Below are positions 8,721 through 21,895 of a DNA stretch of 64,000 bases, one piece after another. The position numbers and the translations under genes were made by a program. This DNA is from Dipteris shenzhenensis. Lineage: Eukaryota; Polypodiophyta; Polypodiopsida; Gleicheniales. The notes under the pieces were generated by a model, which searched no databases, was not told where the DNA came from, and worked only from the letters and a program-made list of their open reading frames with translations. The stretch lies in assembly GCA_047967505.1 (NCBI GenBank), contig CM106541.1; one strand, given 5' to 3'. Positions within the stretch are counted from its first letter, which is position 1, and each line of letters starts with the position of its first letter.

Positions 8721-10706
8721 AAGCTATTCATTGGAGACACCAAAATGAGGAGAAGGATGACGTGAGGAGTAGAGGAGCTGGCCAATGAGGGGAGGGACAA
8801 CCTTGGAATTGCCAGCAACAAGCATGATGCAAGGAGGTGAGAAGGCAAAGAAGCAAGGATGTGAGGAGGTAAGCAAGGAGGCGAGGAGGCAAGAGGTAGT
8901 CTTGAAGGGCAACAAGAGGGTGGAGGTGGCAGAAAGAGTAAGCAGGAAAGGGAGGGATGGAGATTGCTTGTAGGAAATGCTTGGATTAATGCTACAAATG
9001 CCATTTTTTTGTGTGTGTTTTGCAGCATGAAATTTTTATGGCATTTTTCTTTTAAAGAATACAACATTGTTGTGATGAATTGCGCTACAAACAACTCAAG
9101 CCATAAAGCACCATGGATTAGTACAACAATATACATCACAAATGGATGCATACACTCATATACATCACTGATAGATGCATACACTTATACTCACATCAAT
9201 TTCCAATATTGTATTAGATGGACCCTTAGCATATATGTGTGCATAGAAGACCATTTCCTACATTGATCCCTGATTTCATAGTTAAATTATTCCCTTTCTC
9301 ACATTCTAACATGTGAAGATTTAATGTACATGCATTATGGGCACATTATATTGCAATTTATGACTAACTTTTTTTATGAATGCATGATACTTGTTTATGG
9401 TCAAGGAAGGTATATTATCATTTTTGAATGACAACATTACTCTATGCTCCATTTTATCCTATATCAGAAACTATGATCACTAGATATTACATAAATGTAT
9501 TGCTCCATTATATCCTATACTAAAAACTATTTTGACCCAAATACATAATGCCAATTGAGGTTAGTACTCATGACAAGTGATGAAAACAATCTAATGGTAT
9601 GAATGAGATCTTGTAAATTTTGGATATATAATATGGGTACTATGTTGATTGAGCTATTTTTCTAAGGGAATATTTTCAACTTAATTACTAAATACATACT
9701 TACAATGGTGACCTGATTCCCATCTATATGTATAATCAAGTTTTACTTTGTGTTAAAAAAAAAGCTTTTGCATAAGGTCAAAATTCGAATAGTATTTATA
9801 TTTGTTTGAGACTACCCATTGAGCTGGCTCCTATTCTTATATTGAACATGATAATGTTCATAAAGATTTTATGAATACAAATAGATAGCATTGGCTCTCT
9901 TTTTAGTGGTTGGGAATGAACCCTAAAAGTACCATAAAATGACTATGTATTCCCTTATTTGTAGCATGGAAGTGATCATGGTAGAATGGCATAATCCCTA
10001 TTTTGCTTTTTTCATAGGTTCTTTTGCTACTCATGGTTGGCGGATACACCACGGCATAGATCCGAATAGATATTTAGTTTTTTCCTTCAACTTGCTTGAC
10101 TAGACTTTCCTTGATGATTGTTCGATTGTGCATGATGAGTAGTCACTGGCTTAATTGATGCATTAAGTGCAATGTTTTCCTTAAAGTTTTTCATACTACA
10201 GGATACGAGTTTGCTTATACGGGTGGAAATAGAAGCTTGTTAACGCCTGGTGCATATTTTCCGTTAGATGTAGTAGGATACTAGTTACAGAGTGTCTTTG
10301 CCAATTATTTCACTTGAATCATGCTCCTCTTATGCTTGAGTTTGTGGTCACGTATTAAGTTTAACATAATAGTCTACAGGATACTGGATGAGCACTCTGG
10401 ATGAGCACTCAACATAGTGGTTAGATGCATTCATTTCTAGTTCCGATAGAACTTTCATTCAGACATTGGTCATAATAGAAGTATGGAGGGCTAAAATCAT
10501 TTTTTGGCTCCCTAAGTTTTTTAAAGTATGGTATTGTCCAGATTACATAGGTATTTTCACTAAGCAAAATTAATCCTTATGATGAAAATGTGTTTTTTTT
10601 CTTTTGACATAGTTAGTTCTGTTTCCATGTTTTTGGATCGAATGTATGGATGAACTTCTGCAAGCATAAAAGACATGATATGTATATGTAGCACATGATC
10701 ATGTTT
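8721..10706. other. Anonymous AT-rich stretch, no gene seen
   Basis: A purine-rich part (about 8740-8970) is followed by AT-rich sequence. No LTR, primer site, tRNA or credible coding frame was recognised on either strand. Confidence 0.5.
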
Positions 10707-10820
10707 ACATATTTTCAGTCATATATTCTACCTTGTGATCTATCATTATCTTGCTGTGTGGATACATATTTTCAGTCATATATTCTACCTTGTGATCTAT
10801 CATTATCTTGCTGTGTGGAT
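10707..10820. repeat. 57-bp tandem duplication
   Basis: Two near-identical 57-bp units start at 10707 and 10764 (ACATATTTTCAGTCATATAT...). A recent simple duplication with no coding role. Confidence 0.92.
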
Positions 10821-11339
10821 GTTCAATCTGAGTAGTGTTTGCTTTTTTTATCGCAAATTTTAAGTATTGTTGTGTCTCTACCTCTCCAGATCGACTCAAA
10901 TTGATAGTATGGGTATGAAAGAGAAGTTAATTGTGAGTTTCAGGCATGCCTTCATTGTTGGAATATGTTTAATTTGCTTATGATCACATCAATTGTTCCA
11001 ATGATATTAAGAGGAATAAGATGCTGGATGAGGTTCTCGCTCGCTTGAAACCTATTTAATCTGGCTCACTTATTTGGGGCTGCTCGCTTTTCTCCGCTCG
11101 CTTTTTGGTAATCCTCCAGTTGTTGTATTGGAACTTCTTGAGGAGATGGATTTGGCACTCTTGGATATGGTCGTAGATTCAGATTCTTGAGTAATTGCAG
11201 GACTTGTGTCCGAATGGGAGCAAAGATCAGCCTCGGAGATGGGGGCACTTGTGCAAGTGCCAGTTGCTTGTACACTAGCATGGGTGCCGGTTGGTATTGT
11301 TGAGGTCAAGGCAGGTTGTTGCGCATGTTGAAGATGCAA

Positions 11340-12200
11340 TTTTTTTCATTACAGTCACCGATGATGCATATATGGCACCACAACTTTGGCAGTGGATGTG
11401 CTTGTGCAGTGATCTTGGCTCTTAGGACCGGGCATTCATTTGCTATATGATTGGCCATGCAGTGTGGGAACCATACATTTTCTCAGCATGGATAAGTTTG
11501 AGGTGGCGACTGAGACAAGTGAAGCTTTTGTTACATGGCCTGCATCATTTCTTCTTTCAGCTTCATGGTCATGGCCTCTAGATGATCTTAATTAGATGTT
11601 TTGATAGTGGACTTGGATTTGCCCTTTTGAGAGCACTTATCTCGTGCATTGGATCACCCATCATCATCATTATTGGTGTCAGAGTCGATCATGCCATCCT
11701 CAATGTCAATGGCTACAGCATGAGCAGCACTGAACATTTCGTAACTGCTAATCTTTTTCATGTCTTTGGGGATTTTCTTTCTTAGTCCTACAATGAACTA
11801 GGCCGTGAAGTACTTTGCATCAGGGCATGGGTCACATTCATTTCATCTTGCCCAGGTATGTGCATACATCTTCTCAAGGACCTGGTTCGATCTTGCTTAG
11901 TTAAAGAGCTGGATCATCTTGCAGTCTCTCCATTTGAAAGTTCCTCTTAAATTCAGTTTGCAGCGGGTCCCATGTGGATCTTTCTTCCAGGATCTCTCTT
12001 CCACCACTAGGAGGTCTAGGTACCACCATTCTGACGCTTCATCAGTTAGGGCCATGGGGAACCAGGCGACCTTTGTTTCATTGGATTGATCTCCACCTGC
12101 TCGGAATACGGCATCAAAATGAAATTATTGACTTCTATTGTGTCTTGAATTCTGCATTTGCAGAGGGTGTGCATAGTGGATTGTTGTGCTAAGGACTTAG
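11340..12200 (-). pseudogene. Ty3/gypsy gag relic
   Basis: Minus-strand reading gives a capsid-like stretch near 12120-12030 with the pattern VAWFPMALTDEASEWW, typical of the retrotransposon Gag domain of Ty3/gypsy elements, followed by a damaged RNF segment. Zinc-knuckle-like remnants follow at about 11480-11340 (PHCMANHIANECP and CHICIIGDC). Frameshifts and stops break it throughout. No LTRs were found for it. Similar gag/protease debris lies at 22190-23861. Recognition is by motif only. Confidence 0.6.
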
Positions 12201-12276
12201 GCTCATGAAACTATTCCTATTCCATTTGACTAGATATTGGTATGGAGATGGTACGGGGTGTGGAAGGGGTAACAGA

Positions 12277-12628
12277 TGTTGAGATATCGAGCTCCACTCG
12301 AGATATGCCAGGGTGACCGTTGTGTACTTATGTCACCGACTTGTTAGCTGGAGATGCGGTTGGTACACCGCCCACGAATAAGCTGGATGACAGCTATCCT
12401 TATCTACACTAGTTCGTGGCTCAGTTAGTATGCCACCTTAGTTAGTTGAGTTTGGTTTTGAGACCCACATATAGGGTTCTTCTATTTCTTTGTACTTGAG
12501 TTCTTTTGGCTTTCACAACTAAGAAGAGGAAAACTGTTTTCAGCCTCCACCTTTGTGTGTATTCCCCCATTTGTGATTGTGAGAAAGCCGCAAGTGAGAC
12601 TCCTTTCCTCTCTCCCACTATCTTCACA
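12277..12628 (+). repeat. 5' LTR of copia element 2
   Basis: TGTTGAGATATCG to CTTCACA, 352 bp. It lacks three bases of the AATAATAG stretch kept in the 3' LTR. Confidence 0.97.
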
Positions 12629-12640
12629 TGGTATCAGAGC
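12629..12640 (+). other. Primer binding site, initiator tRNA-Met
   Basis: TGGTATCAGAGC abutting the LTR end. Confidence 0.97.
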
Positions 12641-13155
12641 CTTGTTCGTGGTAAGGAGCTCAAGAAAGCAAGCCAAGTTCGTGGTGTCCTAGTAAGAGGA
12701 CCAGTGTTGCTTTCCTATTTCGAGTTTGGGAGCAAATCTCTGCAGGTAGCACAGCCAGAAGTACAGGAGTGCACTGTTTCAGATTGAGACGCCCTTCGCG
12801 GTGTGGCGAGAGCGCAGTATATGCTACGGGACTGGGCGAAGCCCTTAGTGACTTTATTTTTTTGATTCGAGGCCGTTTCGGGGCCCGTTTTGAAGGCGGA
12901 AGTTCTTCACGGGCACTCAGAAAAAGGCCCTGTTTTTTGCTGTGCGACCACTGCGCGGCTAGTCGGTGGAAAGGTGCCACAGAAATTGCATCGTATGCCT
13001 ATGTGCAGAGATATTGGGAGTTACAGATTCATGCCTATTGCCTGTTGATGCAAAATCGTCACTAGGAAGTGACTGTGTGGTGAAATACCACTCTCGTCGG
13101 TTTTGCAGATCTACCCGTGTGAGGCAAAAGCTGTGTTTTTTTGCAGTGTTCTGCA

Positions 13156-16100
13156 ATGGCATCTGATTCTCTTTCACAGATTGTCACTGAAAAGCTTGAC
13201 AAGAACAACTTCCAGGCATGGAGGTTTAGAATGACGAATTACTTGATGGGAAAAGGCTATTGGGAATTCATTACAGGAAATGAAGAAGAACCTGTTCTTC
13301 CTAAGGTTCCCAGTCAACAGGAAATGCAGGCATTCAAAGGATGGCATGAGAGAGCCAGGAAAGTTATGTACTGGCTATCTATCAGTATTTCGGACTCCAT
13401 GATTGTGCATATTCAGGATGTAAATACGCCAAAGGAGGCATGGGATACTTTGGCAAAAATGTATAGCACAAATACGCAAGCCAGGAAAATGCAACTCAAA
13501 CAGGAGTTGCACAATGTGCAGAGAGAAAATTTGAGCATAAATGACTACCACATGAAAGTGAAGAAAATTGCAGATGCACTTGCTTCCATTGGGTCGCCAG
13601 TGGATGATGACGATTTGGTTTCTGTGACCTTGAATGGTTTAGGAAAGGATTATGCACAGTTCCGGACATCCATTGCCGTCCGTGAAAACTTTCCTGATTT
13701 TGAGGAGTTGATTGCTCTTCTAATTTCTGAAGAGCAGAGAAATGGGGGTGCATCTTCTTCAGCAGGAACTTCAAAAGAAACTGTCTTCTACTCAAATGTT
13801 GGCAGAGGTAGAGGCAGAGGTAGAGGAGGCCGATCTGCAGGCCGTGGTAGAAATCAGAATATGCAGCAAACACAAGAAAACTAGTCCTATGCAGGAGGAC
13901 GTGGGAACTCTAGAGGCAGGGGGAGCCAAAGAGGCCGTGGTGGATGGCAGAGAGGCCAAAATGCAAACAGCAATATTGAATGCTACTATTGTGGCAAAAT
14001 GGGTCATATGGCTAAGGACTGCTATAAAAAGCAGAATGACATTATGAATGGAAAATTGCAGCAAGGCAATTATGCATTCTCTAGTAGACAGGGTGATGAC
14101 AGAAATGAGCATTTGTTTATGATGCAGCATATGACAAATTCTATAACAAGTGTAGAAGAAAGCAATGATGTGTGGTATGTTGACTCGGGTGCGTCAAACC
14201 ACATGACAAGTCATGCTGAATGGATGCAGGATGCAAGAAAAATGGAAAAACCAGGATTTGTGGAGACTGGTGATGATACTGCACATCCTATTGTGCAGAT
14301 TGGCAAAATTCCTTTGTCTATGCAGGATGGGAAAAAGAAATACTTGTCTGATGTATTTCATGTCCCGAACATCACCAAGAACCTGGTTTCTGTTGGTCAG
14401 ATGGTTGAGCAGGGCTTGCAGGTCAGATTTAATCCTCATGGATGCTTTGTTGAGGATATGAAAAATAATGGTCGCTTGATAGCAAAAGGAAAGAAGAAGG
14501 GCAGGATGTTTACATTGGATGCAGACATGCCTGAATTGAGTGCAGCAATGTTTGCACATGGGACCGGTGTAGTTGCATATATTGATATCTGGCACAAACG
14601 CATTGGTCATGCTAATATACAGCGACTTAAATCAATGCAAGCCCAAAATATTGTTGCAGGATTGCCAAAATTCAAGCTTGCAGAAATGCACAAGATTTGT
14701 GAAGCCTGTCAATTTGGGAAACAGGCAAGGAAACCTTTTCCTAGGCATGTTCAAGAGAGTAAAAAGCCATTGGAATTAATCCACTCTGATTAGTGGACTA
14801 CAAAAGCTGCATCTATTGGAGGCTGTCACTATTTTGTCACATTTATTGATGACTTCAGCAGAAAACTGTGGGTGTATTTTATGAAAAAGAAAAGTGAAGT
14901 GTTTGGGCACTTCAAAGCTTTCAAAGCTATGGTTGAAAAAGAAACAGGCCTGCAAATAAAATGCCTAAGGTCAGATGGAGGGGGAGAGTACCTCTCAAAT
15001 GAGTTTGCAAGGTTCTTGCAGGAGCATGGTATAAAGCAGCAATATTCATGCAGTCATACCCCACAGCAAAATGGAATTGCAGAAAGAAAAAACAGGCATA
15101 TTGGAGAGGTATCTCGGGCTATGCTAAATGAAAAAGATCTACCAGATTATTATTGGGCTGAAGCAGTTGCTACAGTAGTCTATAGAATGAACAGGACTCC
15201 CACTGTAGCAATACATGGCATGATGCCAGAGGAGATGTATACTGGTAGGAAAGCAAATATTTCTCAGTTGAAGATTTTTGGTTACATTGCTTATGTCCAT
15301 GTGCCAGATGAGTTGAGGTCCAAGAGGTCCAAGTTGGATCCAAAAGCTGAGAAGTGCATCTTTATTGGTTATTCTCTGCAGCAGAAAGGGTATAGATGCT
15401 ATAACCCTTCTACACGTAAGTTCACAGTGAGCAGAGATGTTTTTGATGAGATGAGCAGCTGGTATAAACCAATAAATGTGATGATTGATGTAGATGCACA
15501 AAATGGTAATGCTGCACAGAATGCACAGCAGCAATCACAAAATATCAGTGGACCTGGAGTGTCCTCTACCAGTGGTTCACATACTTCGCCATGGACAGGC
15601 AGATTCAGATCAGGAGAATCCCCTCAAAGCAATGCAGATAGTGGTACGCAGGTATCACGAAAAGGAAAAGAGAAGGTAGATCAGCCCATGTTTGATGTGA
15701 ATGCAGGTCACTCTTATGTGGATGGTGAATCCAGTGGCTCAGAACAGAGCATTGATGATGAGTTGGGTATTCCTTCTGTTGTTACACTTGGAGTAAGGAA
15801 GACCAGGGATGTTTTGAGAGCACCTGGAAGTGAGCCTATTTTGCGCAGGTCTACCAGGGTTAGGTATCCTGTGGATAGGCTGAAATATGATGGATTTACA
15901 GCCATTCACTATGCCTATATGGTCAAAGTGATACAGGAACCAGAACCCACTTCTTTTGAGCAAGCCATGGGAAATGAAAAATGGGAGAAAGCCATGGATG
16001 AAGAAATGGATGCCTTGGATGCTAATGCTACATGGGAATTGGTGCCTTTGCCTAAAGGCAAGAATGCAATTGGTTGTAAGTGGGTTTATAAGATCAAGCA

Positions 16101-17525
16101 CAATGCAGATGGTTCTCTGAATAGATACAAGGCAAGATTAGTTGTCAAGGGGTATGCACAGACATATGGCATTGATTATGAAGAAACTTTCAGCCCGGTT
16201 GCAAGGATGGCAACCGTAAGAGCAGCCATTGCTATGGCTGCATCAAAGGGATGGTCTTTACATCAGATGGATGTAAAGAATGCCTTCTTGCATGGTGATT
16301 TGCAAGAAGAGGTCTTTATGGAGCAGCTAGCAGGTTATGTTCATGCTACTCATCCTGAGTTTGTTTGCAGGTTGAAGAAAGCCTTGTATGGCTTGAAGCA
16401 AGCACCTAGAGCATGGTCTGACAAGATAGGACAATATCTTGTCACTATTGGCTTTCAGATTTCCAAGGCAGATTTCTCACTCTATGTGAGAAAAACAGAG
16501 AAAGGGATTATGCTGCTGGTCATTTATGTTGATGATTTGATCATCACAGGTGATAGTGATGAAGATATCCTTCATGTGAAAATGCTATTGAGGCAGAAGT
16601 TTGAGATGAAGGATTTGGGAGAGCTGCGTTATTTTTTGGCATTGAGGTGATTAGATCACCAAGTGGGATACAGCTCTTGCAGAGGCAGTATGGATTGGAC
16701 ATGCTGTCCAAATATGGGATGACAGGCTGTAAGCCTATTTCAGTTCCTTTAGAGCAGAATGTGAAGCTGAGCACAGATGCAGGTGAGCTTCTGGAAGACC
16801 CTACTATGTACAGACGCATAGTAGGAAGTTTGATTTACATGACTATTACCAGGCCAGATTTGAGCTATGCTGTTGGGTTGGTAAGTCAGTTTATGCAGGC
16901 TCCAAGGAAACCGCATTTGGATGCAGCTAGACGCATACTCAGGTATGTGAAGTCCACATTGCAATATGGACTATTTTATGAGGCTGGGGTTCAGATACAG
17001 TTGAATGGATACACTGATGCTGATTGGGCTGGTAGCATTTCAGATAGACGATCTACCAGTGGATATGTGTTCTCTTTTGGGAGTGCTGCAGTCACTTGGA
17101 GCAGCAAGAAACAGCCTACAGTCGCCTTGTCAAGCACAGAGGCTGAGTACAGGGGTGCAGCAATGGCTGCATGTGAGGTAGCTTGGTTGCATAAGCTACT
17201 CTATGATATGCATCAGTCTACAGATGGGCCAGTTGTCATTTATTGTGACAACATGAGTAGTATACATTTGGCAAAGAACCCAGTATTTCATGCCAGAACA
17301 AAGCACATTGAGGTGCATTATCACTATGTGTGGGAGAAGGTTTTACTAGGTGTTATTGATCTAGTTTATGTCAGCACAAAGGATCAGGTAGCTGACATAT
17401 TCACGAAAGCATTGGGCGCAGAGAAACTGCGCAAGTTCAGAGACCTGCTTGGTGTACAGGATTTGGGATTGAGCTCGAGGGGGAGTGTGGAGATATCGAG
17501 CTCCACTCGAGATATGCTAGGGTGA
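13156..17525 (+). pseudogene. Copia gag-pol polyprotein, three lesions (element 2)
   Basis: About 1,450 codons from ATG 13156 (MASDSLSQIV) to TGA 17523-17525. Gag with an Arg/Gly-rich linker; zinc knuckle CYYCGKMGHMAKDC (13981-14022); protease DSGASNHM (14182-14205); integrase zinc-binding HHCC (about 14590-14715) and catalytic core with RSDGGGEY and NGIAERKNR (14780-15100); reverse transcriptase from about 16020 with [12 protein letters not shown] and YVDD (16525-16536); RNase H with DADWAG and SSTEAEYRG, then YCDN and HIEVHYHYV (about 17010-17330). Lesions: TAG at 13882 (CAG in relatives), TAG at 14791 beside the first integrase Asp, and loss of one G near 16637 that shifts the frame. The C-terminal 12 codons lie inside the 3' LTR. 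Confidence 0.97.
17477..17485 (+). other. Polypurine tract, element 2
   Basis: GAGGGGGAG directly before the 3' LTR, within the coding frame. Confidence 0.9.
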
Positions 17526-17839
17526 CCATTGTGTACTTATGTCACCGACTTATTAGCTGGAGATGCGGTTGGTACACCGCCCACGAATAATAGCTGGATG
17601 ACAGCTATCCTTATCTACACTAGTTCGTGGCTCAGTTAGTATGCCACCTTAGTTAGTTGAGTTTGGTTTTGAGACCCACATATAGGGTTCTTCTATTTCT
17701 TTGTACTTGAGTTCTTTTGGCTTACACAACTAAGAAGAGGAGAACTATTTTTCAGCCTCCACCTTCGTGTGTATTCCCCCATTGTGCATGTGAGAAAGCC
17801 TCAAGTGAGACTCCTTCCCTCTCTCCCACAATCTTCACA
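17486..17839 (+). repeat. 3' LTR of copia element 2
   Basis: Starts TGTGGAG (one change from TGTTGAG) and ends CTTCACA, 354 bp, followed by the second ACAGA. Confidence 0.97.
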
Positions 17840-17844
17840 ACAGA

Positions 17845-19528
17845 TTGATGAAGGGTAGAGGAAAATTCCCTAGTGAGCTCTTCAATTGAAACTAGGTTGT
17901 GCATGGAGAGACAGAGTGTGAAGAGATAGTGGAAATGTAGTTGAATTATGTGTAGCAGTGATAGCCTAAGAGTTGGGAGACTATAGAAATTTGGATGAAA
18001 ATCCAGAAGAGCTTTGGTATGGTGCAAGTGAGGTTTGGAGAAATGAGGCAGGCTATTTATAAAGGGGACATGATAAAGCAGTGGGCTAGCTTTAGCACTA
18101 GCGCAATGACTGGCATTAGCAGGGAGATATAGTAATGACTTAGCATTAATAAAGAAATGAGGGAGCGTTATTAAAGTACTGGGTGGCTTTATTATAGAAG
18201 CGCTTAGCTTTATCAAAGTAGTGATGACAACTGGCAATACTTTTAGTGCAACAAGTAAGGAGTCACTGTGTTATCCATATAGTAGTGGACTGCGTTAGGT
18301 CCCTGCTTTATTAGTCCCTGTGTTAGGGATATAGCAATGACTCAATTTTTTAGTCCCTCATGATGATTTTGACTGCGTTAGTGAGTGGAAAATGTGGTGT
18401 ATAAGATTGAAAGTATTGCAACATGACTCTGACCACTTGTTGGTACGTGATTGATTTAGTGAGTGGAGTGCAAGTGAACACATGAAGCCTAGTCATTAAG
18501 TGGAGATGAACTAAAGTATGACTGGCAAAAGCCTAGTCATTAAGTGGAGATGAACTAAAGTATGACTGGCAAAAGACCCATCTAACCCAAAAATTATGGT
18601 GCATGGACCCTGCCCTATTCTCACCTAAGATGTAGACTTGCTATTCTCACCTAGACCCCATGCATGGACGAAGAGTAAGTAGAGTCTCTCTAGGCGGTGT
18701 ATTTGATCAGCACACCTATGGAGTGCATACATGGGGCTTGAAGAAGTGGCATCACGTGTTCACTGGTGCTATCTTCAATTGATTGAAGAATCGGTTGGAG
18801 TTCAGCATAGATGTGTGGGATCCATTGATTTCGAGTGGTGTTGATGAGGAAATTGGCATGTTCCTCAGATGCATGTGGCACAAAAATCATGGCAACTGCT
18901 TGTAGGTCAATCTCATTGCCCTAGAGACATGTTCTTGTGTCTCTACTAGGTCGAATGCCAGTACAAAAGTTGATGTTGAAACTCAATGTGGTGGAAGGTA
19001 CTTTGGAACCCATTGAGATTTTCCTTTTACTTTAAGTGCAAGAGGTTCGTGTGTTGCTGCCCCCTTCTTAGGAACAGGTTCTTGTGTAACTACCACTATG
19101 CAACTTATGCTACCAATTCCTTCAACATAATCACTCAAGGGTACAAGGATGTTTCCCATGGTATCACTTTGATCGTGTTGATCTGTGAGATCCCAGTAGT
19201 AGGTTCTTGTATTATACCTCATTCTTGGAGGTAAGTTCTTGTGTGTCTACTATGGTCCATGTCAAAAATGATTTAGGAAGTCGAGTAGTATTGCATGGAG
19301 CCCTATGAGCCTTGGGCACCCATATGAAGATGTTGCCCTAATAGAATCCTTGATCTTCTAATAACATCCTTGGTACCCTTACAACATTCCCTTCATGTTC
19401 GTGTACTTCCAAGTGAAACAATATTGAAACTCATGCAACAAGCAATGCATGTTCTTGATCAGGAGTTAGTTCCTACGCAAGAGGCATCTCTGAAGGAGGG
19501 GCCTCTTCTGCTTGAAGGGAACCAAGGG
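17845..19528. other. Anonymous sequence, possibly gypsy debris
   Basis: No intact gene. Minus-strand frames (around 18690-18890 and 18983-19400) give short plausible peptides, but no domain was recognised. Because the gag-only element at 19529 has gypsy protease remnants on its other side, part of this stretch may be the 3' side of the same gypsy relic; that is inference. Confidence 0.4.
18487..18574. repeat. 44-bp tandem duplication
   Basis: Two adjacent identical 44-bp units starting GCCTAGTCATTAAGTGG at 18487 and 18531. Confidence 0.93.
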
Positions 19529-19817
19529 TGTTAGTAAACTGAAAAGAAAGCATAGAGTGAACACAAACTAAGAATACTTGCATATAGAATGAAGAAGAGT
19601 GAGATCCCTATGTAGGCACCTCTTACATGCTCACTGACATCACTGATGACTTCAGAGCTCCACAATCATCTCCTCAATCTGCTCCTAGATTCTCTCAATC
19701 ATCCTATGTGGCTTCTACCACCACCTAACTATGCTTATGGGCACCTAACTGCGCCTCTAGCACTCACACATAGAAACCAAGGTGTGCCTGAGGCATACAC
19801 CTTGAGATATGCCAACA
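19529..19817 (-). repeat. 3' LTR of gag-only element A
   Basis: 289 bp. On the plus strand it runs TGTTAGTAAACTG to GCCAACA. A pyrimidine run follows, which is a polypurine tract on the minus strand. Confidence 0.92.
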
Positions 19818-19819
19818 AA

Positions 19820-19832
19820 CCCCCCCTCAAGG
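19820..19832 (-). other. Polypurine tract, gag-only element A
   Basis: Plus-strand CCCCCCCTCAAGG, which reads as a G/A-rich tract on the minus strand two bases from the 3' LTR. Confidence 0.7.
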
Positions 19833-20195
19833 GAATGCCTCAGGCTATGTCAAGGATACAGTTAGCACAAGGTGTCTCATACCATCTCATGGTGGTCATG
19901 GATCTATCAATGGCTAGGATCTCAAGCTAGGAAGGGTTCCCATGGCTGTAAGGTATACAAAAGGGATACAAAAGACCATCCAATGGTTATCTCCCCTGCA
20001 TGTACATGCACACAATGTTTGCAGGAGGTACCATGGAGCAAAACACATACACATGGCCTACATCATAAGGTGACCAGAGGTGTTTACAAAACACACAAAA
20101 CTCAATAGTTTATTTCATTCATTTTGGAGGACTATCCAGGCTGAGTACCTTGACTCAACATAAAAAGAGAGATCTGGAGCATACATAGAGATGAT

Positions 20196-21039
20196 TTAAA
20201 AAGCATAATCTTCAAAGGATGCCTCACCTTGTGAAGGCACATCAACTGAAAGTAGATTGGCATTTTTTGTCTTTGAAGTTGCTTCCTTTTGGGCTCTGCA
20301 AAACTTCTCATGATGATTGTTTTTGCCACAGTGTTTGCATGGATTGATTTTGAAGCAGTCTTTTGAGAGGTGATTAGTCTTCCCACAATGATTGCAAGGT
20401 GAACACTTGCCCTTCTAGATTTTCATGGCATAGGCTGTGTCATTTCCTTTCCAGAGCTCCATGTGCCTTTCTTCTTCTTGGACAGCATAGATAATACCTT
20501 CAAGATTAGGATTAGGAAGATTTTTCAAAGTGGTAACAATATGATCATAATCTTCAGGCATACTCTTAAGCAACACTGCCATTGCATCATCTGTAGTGAT
20601 AGGAGAGTTGATAGAAGCAAGTTGAGTCATAAGACTCCACATGTCATTGACATGGGTAGCCAAAGGAGTGCCAATAACCATCTTCAATTCAAAGAAAGAA
20701 ATTGTAAGTGATAATTTTTGAGATGTGAGAGCTAGCACCAAAAATCATGTCAATCTTCTGCCAAGCTTCTGAAGGAGACTCTAAGTCAGAGATGTGATGA
20801 ATATAATCATCTCCTAAAGCAAGAGCAATGATATCATATGCTTTCTCCTCTCTAGCGGGATCCCTTGTTGGGCTTGTCAGAGCTGAGGATTCTCTAGCAT
20901 TGGAGGCTGTTGAAGAAGAAGTTGAAGTCGGTTTGAAAAGTCCCCAGAGGTTTTCCTTCATCAATGCAAATTTCACCTTCATCTACCATGTGTGGAAGCC
21001 CTTACCATTGAACTTATCTATATTCAATATGGTAGCCAT
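20196..21039 (-). pseudogene. Copia-type Gag, two zinc knuckles, broken
   Basis: Minus-strand start at 21039 (MATILNIDKFNGKGFHTW), aligned in pattern with the intact gag of element B (KFTGDGFHTW). Middle region: ESPSEAWQKI and LLKSMPEDYDHIVTTLKNLP, typical of copia Gag (UBN2-type). C-terminus: two CX2CX4HX4C knuckles, CNHCGKTNHLSKDC and CKHCGKNNHHEKFC (about 20395-20295). It ends at TAA 20198. Damage: a TAG directly after GKGFHTW near the N-terminus and a frameshift near 20700. Function would be the virus-like particle and RNA packaging. Confidence 0.85.
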
Positions 21040-21883
21040 GAAAGGGTCAAACCCAGGTATTGGGCAGTATCTTCTCTCTTACAAGGCTGGAAAAATAATT
21101 GAAACGCTTCAAAATATAAGCATTTAATGTAGCAAAGGCTTGTGGCCAAATTTCAATCAATGATGCTTTCACTTACATGCTTCACAGAGGTGGCTAAATG
21201 AAAGCTTTCCAATCAAAACCAGGTATAGCAACTTAAAAGAAAGTTGTAGCCACAGTTGTACTAATGCTTTTCAAAACTTCAAAACCTCAAAAATGCTAAA
21301 GTACCATCTAATGTAGCATCACTTTCAAAACCTTGTCAAAACTGTCAAAAACAAAGGCATGATCTTGGAGGGCTTGTATCTCACTCTCCAAAGCAAAGAA
21401 AAAGGGGCTTTCTAAGGCAAAAGAAAGCTCATATATCATAGAAGGTCCACTGAGGAGGAGGGGGGCAAATCCGCATCAGATCGCCATAGCTTGCTTCTTC
21501 AATTTCAACTGGTTTTTCTCTGTTTTCGCCTTGAATATGCAGCCATTGCTACTAATATTTCAGCACAGGATAGCTCAAGGTATGGAGAAGCTCCCTCTAA
21601 AAGGAATTAGAGAAACATGGAGCAGTCTCAGAGAAATCGTGGAAGACAGGTTCGATGATCTGCGCAAAATGGCGACTTGCAGCGACGAAGATACTTTAAT
21701 TCCATGCAACCAAAGGTTTGCCCCTTTGAGATGTATCTCCAGCAGGAAGGGCTTGTAGAATGGCAGAGAAACAGAGGAGAACATGCTTTAGCAAGATTTG
21801 GGAAGAAGGGGAAGATATGGTGAAGAAGAAGATGGAGAAGAAGAAGATGATGTGGCAAAAATGGGATCAAGGGGGATCAAAGG

Positions 21884-21895
21884 GCTCTGATACCA
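21884..21895 (-). other. Primer binding site, gag-only element A
   Basis: Minus strand TGGTATCAGAGC directly at the LTR end (21896). Confidence 0.95.

Larger units (their letters stand above)
12277..17839 (+). mobile_element. Copia element 2, complete, least damaged
   Basis: Full-length 5563-bp member of the main copia family. Target duplications ACAGA lie at 12272-12276 and 17840-17844. Layout matches element 1: LTR, tRNA-Met primer site, leader, gag-pol, polypurine tract, LTR. The LTRs (352 and 354 bp) differ at about a dozen positions by eye. Only three main lesions were noticed in the coding frame, so this is the best reference copy in the window for reading the others. Confidence 0.97.

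Noticed and set aside
18690-19234. Minus-strand frames of 66-82 codons as host genes
   Set aside because: No homology recognised, stops close by, and flanked by gypsy debris; listed only as anonymous sequence.
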